Below, piece by piece: positions 1 to 10,016 of a DNA stretch of 64,000 nucleotides (positions are counted from its first letter, which is position 1; every line of letters starts with the position of its first letter). This stretch comes from Taxillus chinensis. Its lineage: Eukaryota; Streptophyta; Magnoliopsida; Santalales; Loranthaceae. The position numbers were made by a program, and so were the translations under genes. The DNA lies in NCBI GenBank assembly GCA_023512835.1, contig CM042087.1, positions 17,144,853 through 17,208,852 of the forward strand. The letters are read 5' to 3'. A model generated the notes under the pieces. That model searched no databases. It had not been told where the DNA came from and saw only the letters and a program-made list of their open reading frames with translations.

Positions 1-305
1 CAGTCCTTACTCTGTGCTAGTTAAAGACTTGGATCCTTATTTTGTGTCTTCTAGTCTTTATTCCACGTGAGTTAAAGACTTGGATTCTTATTTTACGTCT
101 TCTTATTTTTATTCCGCGCAAGTCGAAGACTTGGATTCTTATTCCGTGTCTTCTTGTTCTTATTCCACGCGAGTTGAAGACTCAGATCCTTATTCTGTGT
201 CTTTTTGTCCTTATTCTGTGCGAGTCGAAGACGTGGATCCTTATCCTATGTCTTCTTGTCTTTATTCTGTGTGAGTTGAAAACTCGGATCCTTATTTCAC
301 GCTAA
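1..305. repeat. 51-bp tandem repeat inside LTR tail
   Basis: About six degenerate copies of a unit of roughly 51 bases are present. Each pairs a segment like GAGTTGAAGACTTGGATCC with one like TTATTCCGTGTCTTCTTGTC. A related, more degenerate array of TTACTCCGTGT-type units occupies about 41760-42180 in solo LTR D. Because 51 is a multiple of three, a spurious open frame with a 17-residue period runs through it. Confidence 0.75.
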
Positions 306-539
306 CATTCCTTCGTATCTTCTGATAACTCGGTTATTTACCGAGTCATTTGTCGACACTCACAATGACCCAGACTAGGATTATGTATCATGTCCTTAAC
401 GTATCGCTCACAAGTGAATGTGAGTTTGTCGTTTTAAGCTTATCATTCGTAACATTTTATATATAGAGAAACGAGAGATCTTAAATCAAACTACATAAGG
501 TTTCATCTGCATCTTCCAAATTCTTAGTTCGATCCAACA
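1..539. mobile_element. 3' part of an unassigned LTR (same family as solo LTR D)
   Basis: The stretch from about 300 to 539 matches the last ~240 bases of the solo LTR at 41144-42384 in order: a sequence like TGTCGACACTCAC, then AGGATTATGTATC, then AGATC...AAATCAAA...ATAAGG, then the closing GATCCAACA. It ends in CA at 539, as an LTR should. The body is the tandem array described separately. Only the right end lies in the window, so whether it is a solo LTR or part of a full element cannot be told. The lineage was not recognised. Confidence 0.6.
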
Positions 540-709
540 AGTTCTTCCAATGTGGAGATGCCAAAACCCTTTGTGATCTGATTTGGTAAATTAACAATAA
601 GATACAACTACAGAGATAAGAAATTTTCACTTTTCATTTACATCAGCAACATGTGTAAATTTTTTAATCAAAGTACATAATATGAATGATTATGGAACAA
701 ATGACTTAC

Positions 710-889
710 TGTACTTGAAAATCATTGTTGCTTGATGCTCTCTTAGTTTTATTATCTGCTCCATAGTGTAATTTATAGTGCCATTCCAGCTAGGACTATT
801 TTTGAAGAGAGATTGCAAGAAGTAGCAGACAAAAGCACCGCAGCTCTCTCCATCTGGTTGCTGAGGCACCAAGTCTTTGTCATGGACCA
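710..889 (-). pseudogene. Exon of a ULP1-like (C48) cysteine protease
   Basis: The minus strand encodes about 60 residues including VPQQPDGESCGAFVCYFLQ. This fits the C-terminal Gln...(D/E)xCG-FV signature of C48 (ULP1/SENP-type) peptidases, in which that Cys is the nucleophile and the preceding Gln lines the oxyanion hole. The exon is bounded by a good acceptor (CTACAG, plus 890-895) and donor (GTAAGT, plus 704-709), giving exactly 180 bases. The catalytic His and Asp exons are not visible: upstream sequence was displaced by element O1 (insertion between 990 and 18652), and 18652-18821 shows no clear protease coding. In plants such domains occur both in host deSUMOylases and in Mutator- or CACTA-type transposons, and I cannot decide which this is. 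With the rest of the gene missing or split, it is treated as a remnant. Confidence 0.6.
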
Positions 890-990
890 CTGTAGACAAC
901 TACGAATTAGGGGTAATGGGAGGCTGTCCAATCGATTCGAAAAACTTGCTTTCTTTTAATGCTGAAGATTGATTTGTCAGCAAGGGTTTC
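890..990. other. Flank of the protease exon up to the O1 insertion
   Basis: This is probable intron sequence upstream (minus strand) of the protease exon. The last five bases, GTTTC at 986-990, are the left copy of the target-site duplication of element O1. Confidence 0.5.
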
Positions 991-1499
991 TGTTGGACCC
1001 CATTTTGTTCGGGTTGGACATACTAACCCCATTTGATATACCTTTTTGCCCATGCCATATACCTTGTTGAACAGGTCCACAATGATCCCATACTTCCAAG
1101 GAATGGTTCGGAATTAATGTTAGCCCCAATTTGCACGAGATGGATACAATTGACACGGACGGGGGAGTCCAAAATTAATGACTTCTGCTACAAGTCCTTG
1201 AAGCACCCCAAGACCAACACCAGGTGATAGAGGATGAAAATTGGAGATTAACGCACTTGACCGAGCTCAAATCGGACTTAAAATGAAGAAGTTATGGCCA
1301 AAACAACTTTCGTTGGAAAAAGTCGAAACTTGCCAAAAGACGGTCAATGCCCCTGGTCGAATCGCCCGAAAAGGTGACCATGTGAAATTCTTCAAAGCGT
1401 CAATTTAGGGGAATACGGATCTTCCCAAACAATCCCCGGAAAGTTGTCCATTTTTGCATTTTAGGTGAAGGGTAAGAAGGTAATTAAAAGTTAAAAAAA

Positions 1500-2110
1500 A
1501 AACTTCGGGGTTGACCAGTGACCGTTGACCTACCGACACTCTGACCTTTGACTTGCCACCTCGACCCATTGACCTTCGGAGCCTCGAAGCCTCGAAGCCC
1601 CGAAGCATCGAAGCCTCGAAGCCTCGAAGCCTCGAAGCCTCGAAGCCTCGAAGATTCGAAGCCTCGAAGCCCCGCTTCCGACACTCCGACCTTCGACTCA
1701 CCCCTTCGGACTTTCGAACCTTGTGAAGATGCGACACCTCGAGACTTACAACGCCAGGACTTTCGACCCTTGACCCTCAAAACCCGTAAACCTTCGACCC
1801 TTCGACCCTTGACTACCGAAGCCTGTAAACCTCTGACTTGCCGACACTTTGACCTTCGTCCCTTCGACCCTTGACCTGCGACGCCTGTAAACCTTCGACC
1901 CTTGACCATCGAAGCCTGTAAATCTCTGACCTGCCGACACTTCGACCTTTGACTCTTGACTTGCGACGCCTGTAAGCCTTCGATCCGTTGACCGTTGACC
2001 TTCGACCTGCCGACACTTTGACCTGTTGACCGTTGACTTTCGGCCCACCGAAGCTTCGACCCTGCCGACACTTCGACCCTGCCGACATATTGACCCTTTA
2101 ACGTTTGACC
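1500..2110. repeat. TTCGA-rich minisatellite in O1 LTR
   Basis: There are two kinds of short unit: CGAAGCCT (about 1580-1675, nearly perfect 8-base periodicity) and longer variable units built on GACCTTCGACC, CCCTTGACC and GCCTGTAAACC. The same block occurs at about 16160-16790 in the 3' LTR with a different copy number. Several frames stay open across it because of the repeats, not because of coding. Confidence 0.85.
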
Positions 2111-3214
2111 TTCGCTGTTTGGCTTTTCTCGCTGGCTGTTCACGAGACCCGTTTTATATGCTGGCCATCTGACAAAGAATCAGTTTTGAATACCTGTCGG
2201 TCACATGTGCTAAACGAAAACATTAAAAAAGGACAATCACGCTGTACAAGTCGCTGTTCCCTCCAACAAACGGCAGAATCTCAAAATAAAAATACTGCAT
2301 CAATAATACAACATTTGATGCTGCAATTAATGACAGTCCAGCCAAATTTCTGCCAGCCTTTTAAAATGCAGTCTTCTGTCCCTGCGCAGAAAGAGAGACC
2401 CATCATCGTTGAAAAAACTTGCTACCATCATTACACCTCAGCCTCGTCCTAGCACAAATAGAGAAAGATAAAACAGAGAGTTGAGCAGAAAAAAAAGAAA
2501 GACAGAAAAGGAAGAGGTTCGGCAGAGAGAAAAAAAGAGTTCAGCCCCAAAAAGAAAAAAAAAAAAGAGAACCCTGCTGCCATCTTCACACCCAATTGCC
2601 TAATTCCAGATTTTCGCCCAACACTCCCCCTGTCCTAAAATCAAAATCGCCCATCCTTCCCAAACTTCTCTTTCCCTCTTATTTCGTTCCAACTTTTCTT
2701 TTCTAGCAGAAGAAAGACAAAAAACAACGCCAGTCTGCCTTTCTTTTTTTCTCTCTTTTTCCTACGTGCCTATTATAAAAAACAAAAAAATCAGTGTACC
2801 TTGGCAGTCTCCATAGTATGTCCTAGCTGATCGTTGCACTTGGTGCTGCTGGAATTTGGTGATTTGGGTGAGCAAACTTCTTTTTGTACAGACAGAATAT
2901 TTTAGACAGACATCCCGTGATAAAGCCCCAAAGTCAGTGTAATTTACATTTGTTGCTCTTTTTTTAGCTTATTTATATTTATAGTATTTTCCTGGTTTTC
3001 GTTTTTTTAGCTTATCTCTATATTTGATGTAATTTTTAGTATTTGCTGTTGTATTTTCCTTATATTTTCATTCTTTGTATGTGGTACGTTGTAATATGTA
3101 AAATATAGTGGAAACAAAAAACAGAGAGCGCAAAGAGAGGCATAAAAAAGGATGAAGAAAAAAAAAGGAGAAGAGTGGTTTAATGCATGTGTTCATTACT
3201 TTGATTTAAGATTT

Positions 3215-3258
3215 TGGGTTTTCAAAAAAAAAAAAAGAAAGAAAGAAAGAAAGGTTTC

Positions 3259-3293
<35 letters not shown>

Positions 3294-3530
3294 AAAAAAA
3301 AATGTTTTCATGTTTTCAAACCAAAAAAAGAAAACTAAAATTAGTACTTCAATTTCCAAAACCAAAAAAAACAAAAAAAAGCAAAAAAACAAAAAAACAA
3401 AAAAACAAAAAAACAAAAATGAAGCAAAACAAAAACAAAACGTTTTCTTTACAAAACACAAAAACCAAAAAATGTATGTTTTCTAACCCAAAAAACCAAA
3501 AAAAAAAAAGGGAAAAGAAAAAATCATATT
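3215..3530. repeat. A-rich low-complexity tract in O1 LTR
   Basis: Long A runs are interspersed with AAAACAAAA units. The matching tract in the 3' LTR is at about 17895-18210, with different run lengths. Confidence 0.9.
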
Positions 3531-3971
3531 TGAGGACTTCAATAAAACCAAAACCAAAACCAACCCGCAGGATCTCATTCTCCACTTCAAACAAAAACCC
3601 AAAACTTTTAGGATTCCCTTTAGAAATTTAGGGTAAATCCATTTTAACCATGACTTTAATAACTTAGCTAAATAAAAATCATAGACTTTTTGGAAAACTT
3701 AGCCCAGTCATGGCAGTACAAATAAAATAGAAAACCTCCTCCTCCGAAAATAGATACCGAAAGGGCACTGTAGGGGTGCTAATCCTTCCCTACACGTAAC
3801 CAACTCCTGAACCCCCTTTTCTGATAACGCAGACCACATCTTTTTACTACTCAAAGTAGAGGGTATCCAACTGTACCCCAAAAATAGTTGGTGGCGACTC
3901 TAAATTTTCTCACCATTGGTTTAGTTTGAGCTCACCCCAAACGGGCCCAGACGAAAACCAGTGATGACAGC

Positions 3972-3989
3972 TGGCGACTCTGCTGGGGA
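3972..3989 (+). promoter_or_regulatory. Primer binding site of O1 (tRNA-Arg type)
   Basis: TGGCGACTCTGCTGGGGA lies two bases after the 5' LTR. A PBS of this form, matching the 3' end of a tRNA-Arg, is what I recall for Ogre-type elements. The tRNA assignment is from family knowledge and was not computed. Confidence 0.75.
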
Positions 3990-4644
3990 TTCTAACACTT
4001 TAGGGAGTTAGGTCTAGAACTAGGATTAGGAGGTTGTTTTTTGTACTGTTGTATATATTTAACTGTGGTGCTAAATTGTTTTTTTTTCTAGATAAAATTG
4101 TGATTTACTTATTTTTTTAACAATTGTCGTTTATCTTTAAACTGTGATTTATTTGTACGCTTTAACTACCATGATAGTTGTGATTTACTGCTTTCAATAC
4201 TTGTTGCATTCATGCATAACCCTATACCCGGGTTTAGCATAATTTAGGTTAGCGAGGTTCAGTACTGTCCCCAGCGCGTTGATCATTATCCGCAATGGGG
4301 CCTCGGACTCCTCACTCAAGCTTGAGGTTCTTTTAAGGCACGTCCTTTTAAGATCCCCCTCCGGTAAATCCCATGGTGTACGGAGCCCTCTATTGAGGAA
4401 GTTTGGGAACCAACGAATAAGATAGGTGTAGCAATAGAAGCCCATCAGGGGCATTGACCCACATTTTGTTTGCTCATTCCATGCCATGCTAACCTTTGTT
4501 TTATAGGGTAGTCCTTAAGTTATCCCCTGCACATATTAGCTTTTTTTCACTATTGGTTTATTCTTTATCCTGTCTGACTGCCTTGATATATATTAACCTG
4601 TCATCCTAACCTGTCATCATGCATAACACGACATTCATATAGGC
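3990..4644 (+). other. Untranslated leader of O1
   Basis: About 650 bases between PBS and ORF1, T-rich at first, with no supportable coding sequence. The small minus-strand frame at 4194-4487 has no recognisable features. Confidence 0.6.
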
Positions 4645-6082
4645 ATGGAAACTTTCAGTCATCTCCTAAAAGGCCCCCAGGACAAGGAGGCTGTCGCAGT
4701 GGTGGCCCAAGCATATGGAGACATTCAACTTCGCCTTGGAGATTTTCCGCCAGGAGAAGCCCACAAGGCGGAACATGTTATCATAGAAGATCATCTGGAC
4801 TACACTAAGGAGGTACAGACAATATGGAGGCAGTGGTCAGACGAAAGGAAAAGCATATACATACAACAGTTTGGGGATTTACTCCATGTGACCGAGCTGC
4901 TGGCCGATAAGGATATGCTTGGGGCAGCCATATATTTTTGGGAGCCTCGACGGCGGTGCTTTGACTTCAACGGCATAGATCTTGTTCCCACAATAGAAGA
5001 ATGCAGAAGATTATTGGATATCCCCGTGGAAAACAAAATGAAGATCTATCTACCGGAGCCCAGAAGATCATGTCGAAGGGCCTTCGCTGAGATAATGGGA
5101 AAGCCAGTATGAGACTCACCGGCGGTCACAACCTATGGTGGGTGGGAATATCTTGCATGGGCAACAATCAAAGAAATAATACAGACCGCAACAGAAGCAG
5201 GGGCACACAGATTGCTTACACTAGCTATATATGGGCTAGTCATTTTCCCGAGGATACCGGCCCACATCGATGGAGCAATTGTAGATTTGGTCCAGCAGGT
5301 GCTCAAAGGATGTGACCCTACTCCTGCTATCTTGGCCGAAACCATTCGATCTCTTACTTATCTGAGGAGTAAAGGCTCGGGACAGTTCATGGGGTGCCTA
5401 CCTCTCCTATGTACTTGGTCGCAAGGTCATTTCCCCTGCAGTGTTCATCGTTTCCCTGCTGTTTATCAGGTACCAGCCACAATACTACTAGATATTCTGC
5501 TCAGCAAGTGGAGCCTCTAAAGACTTTGAAAGCTGGAAAAAGAAGTTGGAGAACCTCACAGAAGCTGACATTACCTGGGCAGCTCCATGGATGCCGGTGG
5601 TCTCCATGACATATAGCTGCAGGGACTACAATTGGGTTCCACTTTTAGGTCCTTGGGGAGGAACTGCATATGCACCACTGCAGGTGGGAAGACAAGTGGG
5701 GCGTCATCAGATTATCCCCATGCTATTTGGCATGGAAGAGTGTGACTTCACTTACAGCAGAACCATGCTCACAGAAGAAGGCAACAAGATGTATCAGGCA
5801 TGGTCCACACCACACAAGATCCAACTCAACAGTTCAAAACCTGGTGTTTACCCCACATACATATCTTGGAGGGCACAACACAAGCCATAGCTAACTTCAG
5901 ACATGAAGGCTATCCTCCAGGAGAATCAGACTTTAAGGCAGCAGATCCAGAGGCTAGAAGCATTGTTAGAAGGAGCTCTTCAGAGGTTGCAGTTGAGGGA
6001 AAAACAAATAGAGACCATATTAAAACAGAGGGAGGAAGCAGGTGAGCGACCACCCCAGAGGAAGAGGCACCACGCTACTTAG
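4645..6082 (+). pseudogene. ORF1 of Ogre-type element (plant-mobile-domain-like protein), broken
   Basis: The ATG at 4645 opens a frame of about 478 codons. Segments such as AIYFWEPRRRCFDFNGIDLVP followed by TIEECRRLLDIP match the protein encoded ahead of gag in Ogre elements (a domain annotated in plant proteomes as DUF7745). The first frame stops at TGA 5110-5112 but continues in the same frame with TYGGWEYLAWATIKEII to about 5400. A frameshift near 5405-5500 then moves the reading to another frame, which runs through WAAPWMPVVSMTYSCRDY and a second stop at 5888-5890. The last ~63 codons (5891-6082) form a convincing heptad coiled coil (about ENQTLRQQIQRLEALL) ending in a basic tail before TAG at 6080. 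The function of ORF1 in Ogre is unknown. Confidence 0.8.
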
Positions 6083-6355
6083 GAGATGACTGGAAGAGTG
6101 CTTTAAGATCATGTAGCACTAGCCTTCATTTTACATGGCATTTCAGCATTGAATGTTTGTATTGTGTGTTTGGTTTGTAATAAAGTTGTTTGTTTTTCTA
6201 ACCCTCCGCATATACATTCCATGCATACATGCATATCAAATAAAAAAAATCAAATAAAAGTTCCCTTGTACCCAGGTGGGTAGCAGCCTCTCTCCAGGAT
6301 TGCGCACTCTTACAATCTCAGATCTCGCCGCAATCAAGTATCATAGCCACAACCG

Positions 6356-8008
6356 ATGGCAGACGAAGCAGAGAACAGACTCATGGGTTTAGAACAATCA
6401 GAACAAGCCCTGCAGGGGCAAATGGCTTTGATGATGGATATGCTCACCAAGCTGACTGAAGAAAGAGAAAGAATCCCGGCAAGAGGAACCCCGATAGGGG
6501 GAACTATCAATCACCACCAAGTGCAGGGCCAAAGCGCAGTTCAACCGCCCAATCCGGCTCCAAGCCAAGCACCCACCTATCATCCTGCTATGGCACAACC
6601 TCCAACTCCAAATCAAACTCATTTCACTATGCCCACATCGGGACATACAATGGAGGTAATGGGTTCCCCAGCTCCTCAGGAAAATATTGAGTCTCCCGCT
6701 CTACGCCAACTCGAGGAAAGATTGAAAGCCGTAGAAGGCATTGACAGCTATGGCATGACCAGCCCACAAGACTTATGCTTAGTCCCTGGAGTGGTGCTGC
6801 CACCAAAATTCAAAATGCCGGAGTTTGAAAAGTTCAACGAGACCTGGTGTCCAAAGACACATTTGGCCATGTACTGTCAAAAGATGGCTGCTTATGCTAG
6901 TGAAGACAAGCTCCTCATGCATTGTTTCCAGGAAAGCCTAACCGGGGCATCCCTTCGCTAGTACTTTCAACTAAATGGAAACTGCATCAAGACATGGAAG
7001 GAATTGGCTACCTCTTTCTTGGCACAATACAAACATGTCACCAAGCTGGTGCTGGATCGACTAACCCTGCAGTCCATGGAAAAGGGATCCGAGGAGAATT
7101 TCAAAGATTATGCACGAAGATGGAGAGAGGCCGCTGTGGAGGTCCAACCTCCTCTTACCGAAAGAGAACTCACCACTCTTTTTATCAACACACTAAAAGG
7201 CGTATACTACGAGAAGTTGATAGGTAACGTCTCCAATAGCTTTGCAGACTTGGTTGCATCCGGTGAACGTGTAGAAAGTGGAATTAAAGGAGGAAAGCTA
7301 AAGGGTGATGCGGCTGAGGCATCAAAACGGTTTCAACCACCAGCAAAGAAGAAGGAAAATGAGAGCAACCTGGTATACCAAGCGCACCAGTCAATACAAC
7401 CAACATTCTACCAAGCGCTAGGGTGGTACAGAGGGTCACCGGTAGCTGCTTATGCTACACCTGCACCACCTCCCCAATTCATGCCATACTTGCCACAGGT
7501 AGGGGTTCCATTTCCATATCCAATGACACCTAATCCGTTTCAACCAAGAGTGCCTTACGTAGAGCAACCAAGGCCAGCAACTCAGGAAGGACCAGGAGCC
7601 TCATTCCAAGGACAGGGGCAATCGAGGGCTCAGACCCAGCAAGCAGGAGCGAATCAGGCTTCTCGTCGACCACGACAAGAGTTTGATCCAATTCCAATGA
7701 CTTATGCGGAATTATACCCCAAACTCTTAGAGGCAAGGATGGTAACCCCTATACCCTTGGGAGAAATAAAGACTCCTCCCCCGGCCTGGTACAAGCCGGA
7801 TGCCAGGTGTGAATATCACGCAGGTGGAGCTGGACATGATATCGAGAATTGTATAACATTCAAAAGGAAGGTTCAGGCATTGAAGGATGCAAAGTGGCTG
7901 GATTTTTCCGCACTGACTGGGACACCAAATGTGAACAGTAATTTGCTTCCAGAACATTCCCATGACGTGACCAGTATCACAACAGAAGGACGGCTAGAGA
8001 AGGTTTAA
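6356..8008 (+). pseudogene. gag: Gag of O1, broken by an in-frame stop
   Basis: Starts at ATG 6356 (MADEAENRLMGLEQ), with a coiled-coil-like N-terminus, then a proline- and glutamine-rich linker. The capsid-type domain spans about 6780-7290 and contains FKMPEFEKFNET and YARRWREAAVEVQP. A TAG at 6959-6961 interrupts it where a Trp codon would suit the context, and the same frame continues at 7004. Near the C-terminus (about 7806-7850) is CEYHAGGAGHDIENC, a C-x2-H-x5-H-x4-C knuckle seen in this lineage. The frame ends at TAA 8006-8008, and protease follows in the same frame, so gag and pro were probably one reading frame. Confidence 0.85.
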
Positions 8009-9835
8009 CAAATACGAATGGAGAAAAGCTATTTGTTTAACCTACTACAGGAATATAGATATATACTTGCTCCCGACGCATTGAAGACAAAGAAGGGGAC
8101 AGACTGGGAGAAACAATGCCTTTATCACAAAATGTCACGGGGGCATGACATCGAACACTGTAGCGAGTTTGCTAACATGGTACAAAAGCTCATGGACCAA
8201 AGGACGTTCGAATTCTCAAGAGGAGGAACGGACAACCAAAGCCACATGATCCAAGGAGATAATTCACATAAATCGCCATGGGTGCTAACACCCCTGGTCT
8301 TAAACGTTAAGGCTTTGGAGATCCCGCTACTGCCACATGGAATCAAGCCTCTCACTATCCATGCCTCAAGTCTCGTGCTAGACAAGGGCGAAATCCCACA
8401 ACTACCGCATGGAATTGCACCTCTCACCATAGGTGTTCCTACTCCTTTCCCCTATAAGACTGATAAGGCGGTCCCATGGAACTACAGTTGCGAAATAGTT
8501 CAGGGAACCGTAGCAGCAGAGAAGATAACTAGGAGCGGTAAGGCTTATGCCCCTGATATGGCAGACAAAGCAAGGAAGGAAAACACTGTGGAATTAGAAA
8601 TTGAGCCAATGCTGGAGGCGAAAGAAGCACCAGTCACTGAAAAAGAGACATTGGAATTCCTGAAGCTCATGAAGCAGAGTGAGTATAATATTGTGGATCA
8701 GCTAAGTCGACAACCGGCTCGCATCTCATTGCTCTCATTAATGATGGATTCCCAGCCTCACCGTGAAGCACTATTGAAAGTCCTGATCCAAGCCTACGTT
8801 CCTCCAACCATCTCAGTCGCGAATGTGGATGGACTCACTAGTAACCTCATCATGAATAATGTCATTAGCTTTGGAGATGACGAGCTACCCCAAGAAGGAA
8901 AGGGGCATATAAAAGCTTTGCACATCATGGTCAAATGCAAGGAGCACACCATAGCCCATGTACTCATTGACAATGGCTCTGCCTTGAACATTATGCCCTT
9001 GCATATACCGCAGCAACTTCTAATCGACGCATCCTATATGCGTCCCTGTACGATGAAGGTACGGGCATTCGATGGAGGAAAGCGTGATATGGTGGGAACT
9101 CTGGATATTCCACTCATGATTGGGCCAACTACTTTTACAGTGGAATTTCAGGTGATGGACATCACGCCATATTACAGCTGTTTGTTGGGAAGGCCCTGGA
9201 TCCACATGGCAGGGGCAGTGCCGTCAAGCCTCCATCAAAAGATGAAATTTGTGATGGGAGACCAGCTCATTTGCATCTTTGGAGAGACAAGTTTCCTTGT
9301 CACCAAACCGGCATCAGTACCTTATATTGAAAACAACAAGGATGTACCGGAATGTTCCTATCGATCCTTTGAGGTTGTGAACATCACTTCTATACCAAGC
9401 TATCACCTCTCAAAGGCATCAAAGATGGTTGCAACCACCATGATCAAGTAAGGGTACAAGCCAGGGCAAGGATTAGGTCCAAAGGCTCAAGGAATCCAGA
9501 AACCCCTGACCATCCGAGAAAATACTGAGAAATTTGGGCTAGGCTACATGCCTACTAGAGCTGACAGATAGAGGGTAGCTATCAAAAAGAAAGAAAGCAG
9601 GATGGCAAGGCTGCAAAAAAGGGTAGTTCAAGAAGAAAGGAGAAGCTTCCCCCCCTTGAATGTTACATTCCGGAGTGGAGCGTTCATCTATAAAAGCCAA
9701 CTTGAGCCCATGCCTGAGTTTGTAGCCGTATTGGATACAGACGAGAAGGTGCTGAGCAAGATGACTCTGGTGGTGCGAGAGGATCCCAATCATCCATTAA
9801 ACAATTGGACCAGCCTGGACCTCCCCATAATGTAA
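8009..9835 (+). pseudogene. pro: Protease region of O1 with G-patch-like tail, broken
   Basis: In frame with gag. A second knuckle, CLYHKMSRGHDIEHC, lies near 8120-8165. The aspartic protease active site is LIDNGSALNIMP (about 8960-9000), with Asn after the catalytic Asp as in Tat-lineage proteases, and the flap/dimer end is YYSCLLGRPWIH (about 9172-9207). After a stop at 9449-9451 the same frame reads GYKPGQGLGPKAQGI, a G-patch-like motif that Ogre-type proteins carry. Further stops lie at 9569-9571 and 9833-9835. The last segment (9602-9835) is the linker to RT. It has four in-frame stops in total when gag is included, and no frameshift. Confidence 0.82.
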
Positions 9836-10016
9836 TGCTTACGGGGTCACTGGATTTAATGTATTCTATTTTAATGTCTTTTGAAGCGGGGAACATTTGT
9901 TTTTATCAAAAGCTTTTCAATAAAATGCACTTTTCTTCAAATCTTTCACAGTGCATTCCATTCATAACATATGCATATCATATTTGGTTACCAACTTGTA
10001 ATTCTCTTATAAGCAG
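9832..10016 (+). other. Candidate intron between pro and RT of O1
   Basis: The frame changes here from the gag-pro frame to the RT frame. The stretch is T-rich and ends with a good acceptor (TCTTATAAGCAG, AG at 10015-10016). A weak donor, GTAATG, is at 9832. Ogre elements are known to carry a spliced intron between protease and RT, which is the reason for the call. The donor position is a guess. Confidence 0.4.

Larger units (their letters stand above)
991..3969 (+). repeat. 5' LTR of O1
   Basis: Starts TGTTGGACCCC and ends GTGATGACA, directly before the PBS. It is collinear with 15644-18646. It holds a TTCGA-rich minisatellite (about 1500-2110), a purine-rich stretch, an A-rich region (about 3215-3530), and a terminal ~250-base block with GGTGGCGACTCTAA that is also found, inverted, at 18822-19050. 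Confidence 0.92.

Noticed and set aside
42..305. Open frames of 87 and 64 codons with a 17-residue period
   Set aside because: Produced by the 51-base tandem repeat in an LTR; no start context, no domain, and two phases are open at once.
1405..2143. Several overlapping long frames on both strands
   Set aside because: They follow the TTCGA-rich minisatellite in the O1 LTR and recur in the 3' LTR with other lengths.
3152..3631. Lysine-rich 159-codon frame
   Set aside because: Low-complexity A-rich tract; complementary Phe-rich frame is open too.
3972..3989. tRNA gene fragments at PBS sites
   Set aside because: Only 12-18 bases complementary to tRNA 3' ends, located right after LTRs; no tRNA body.
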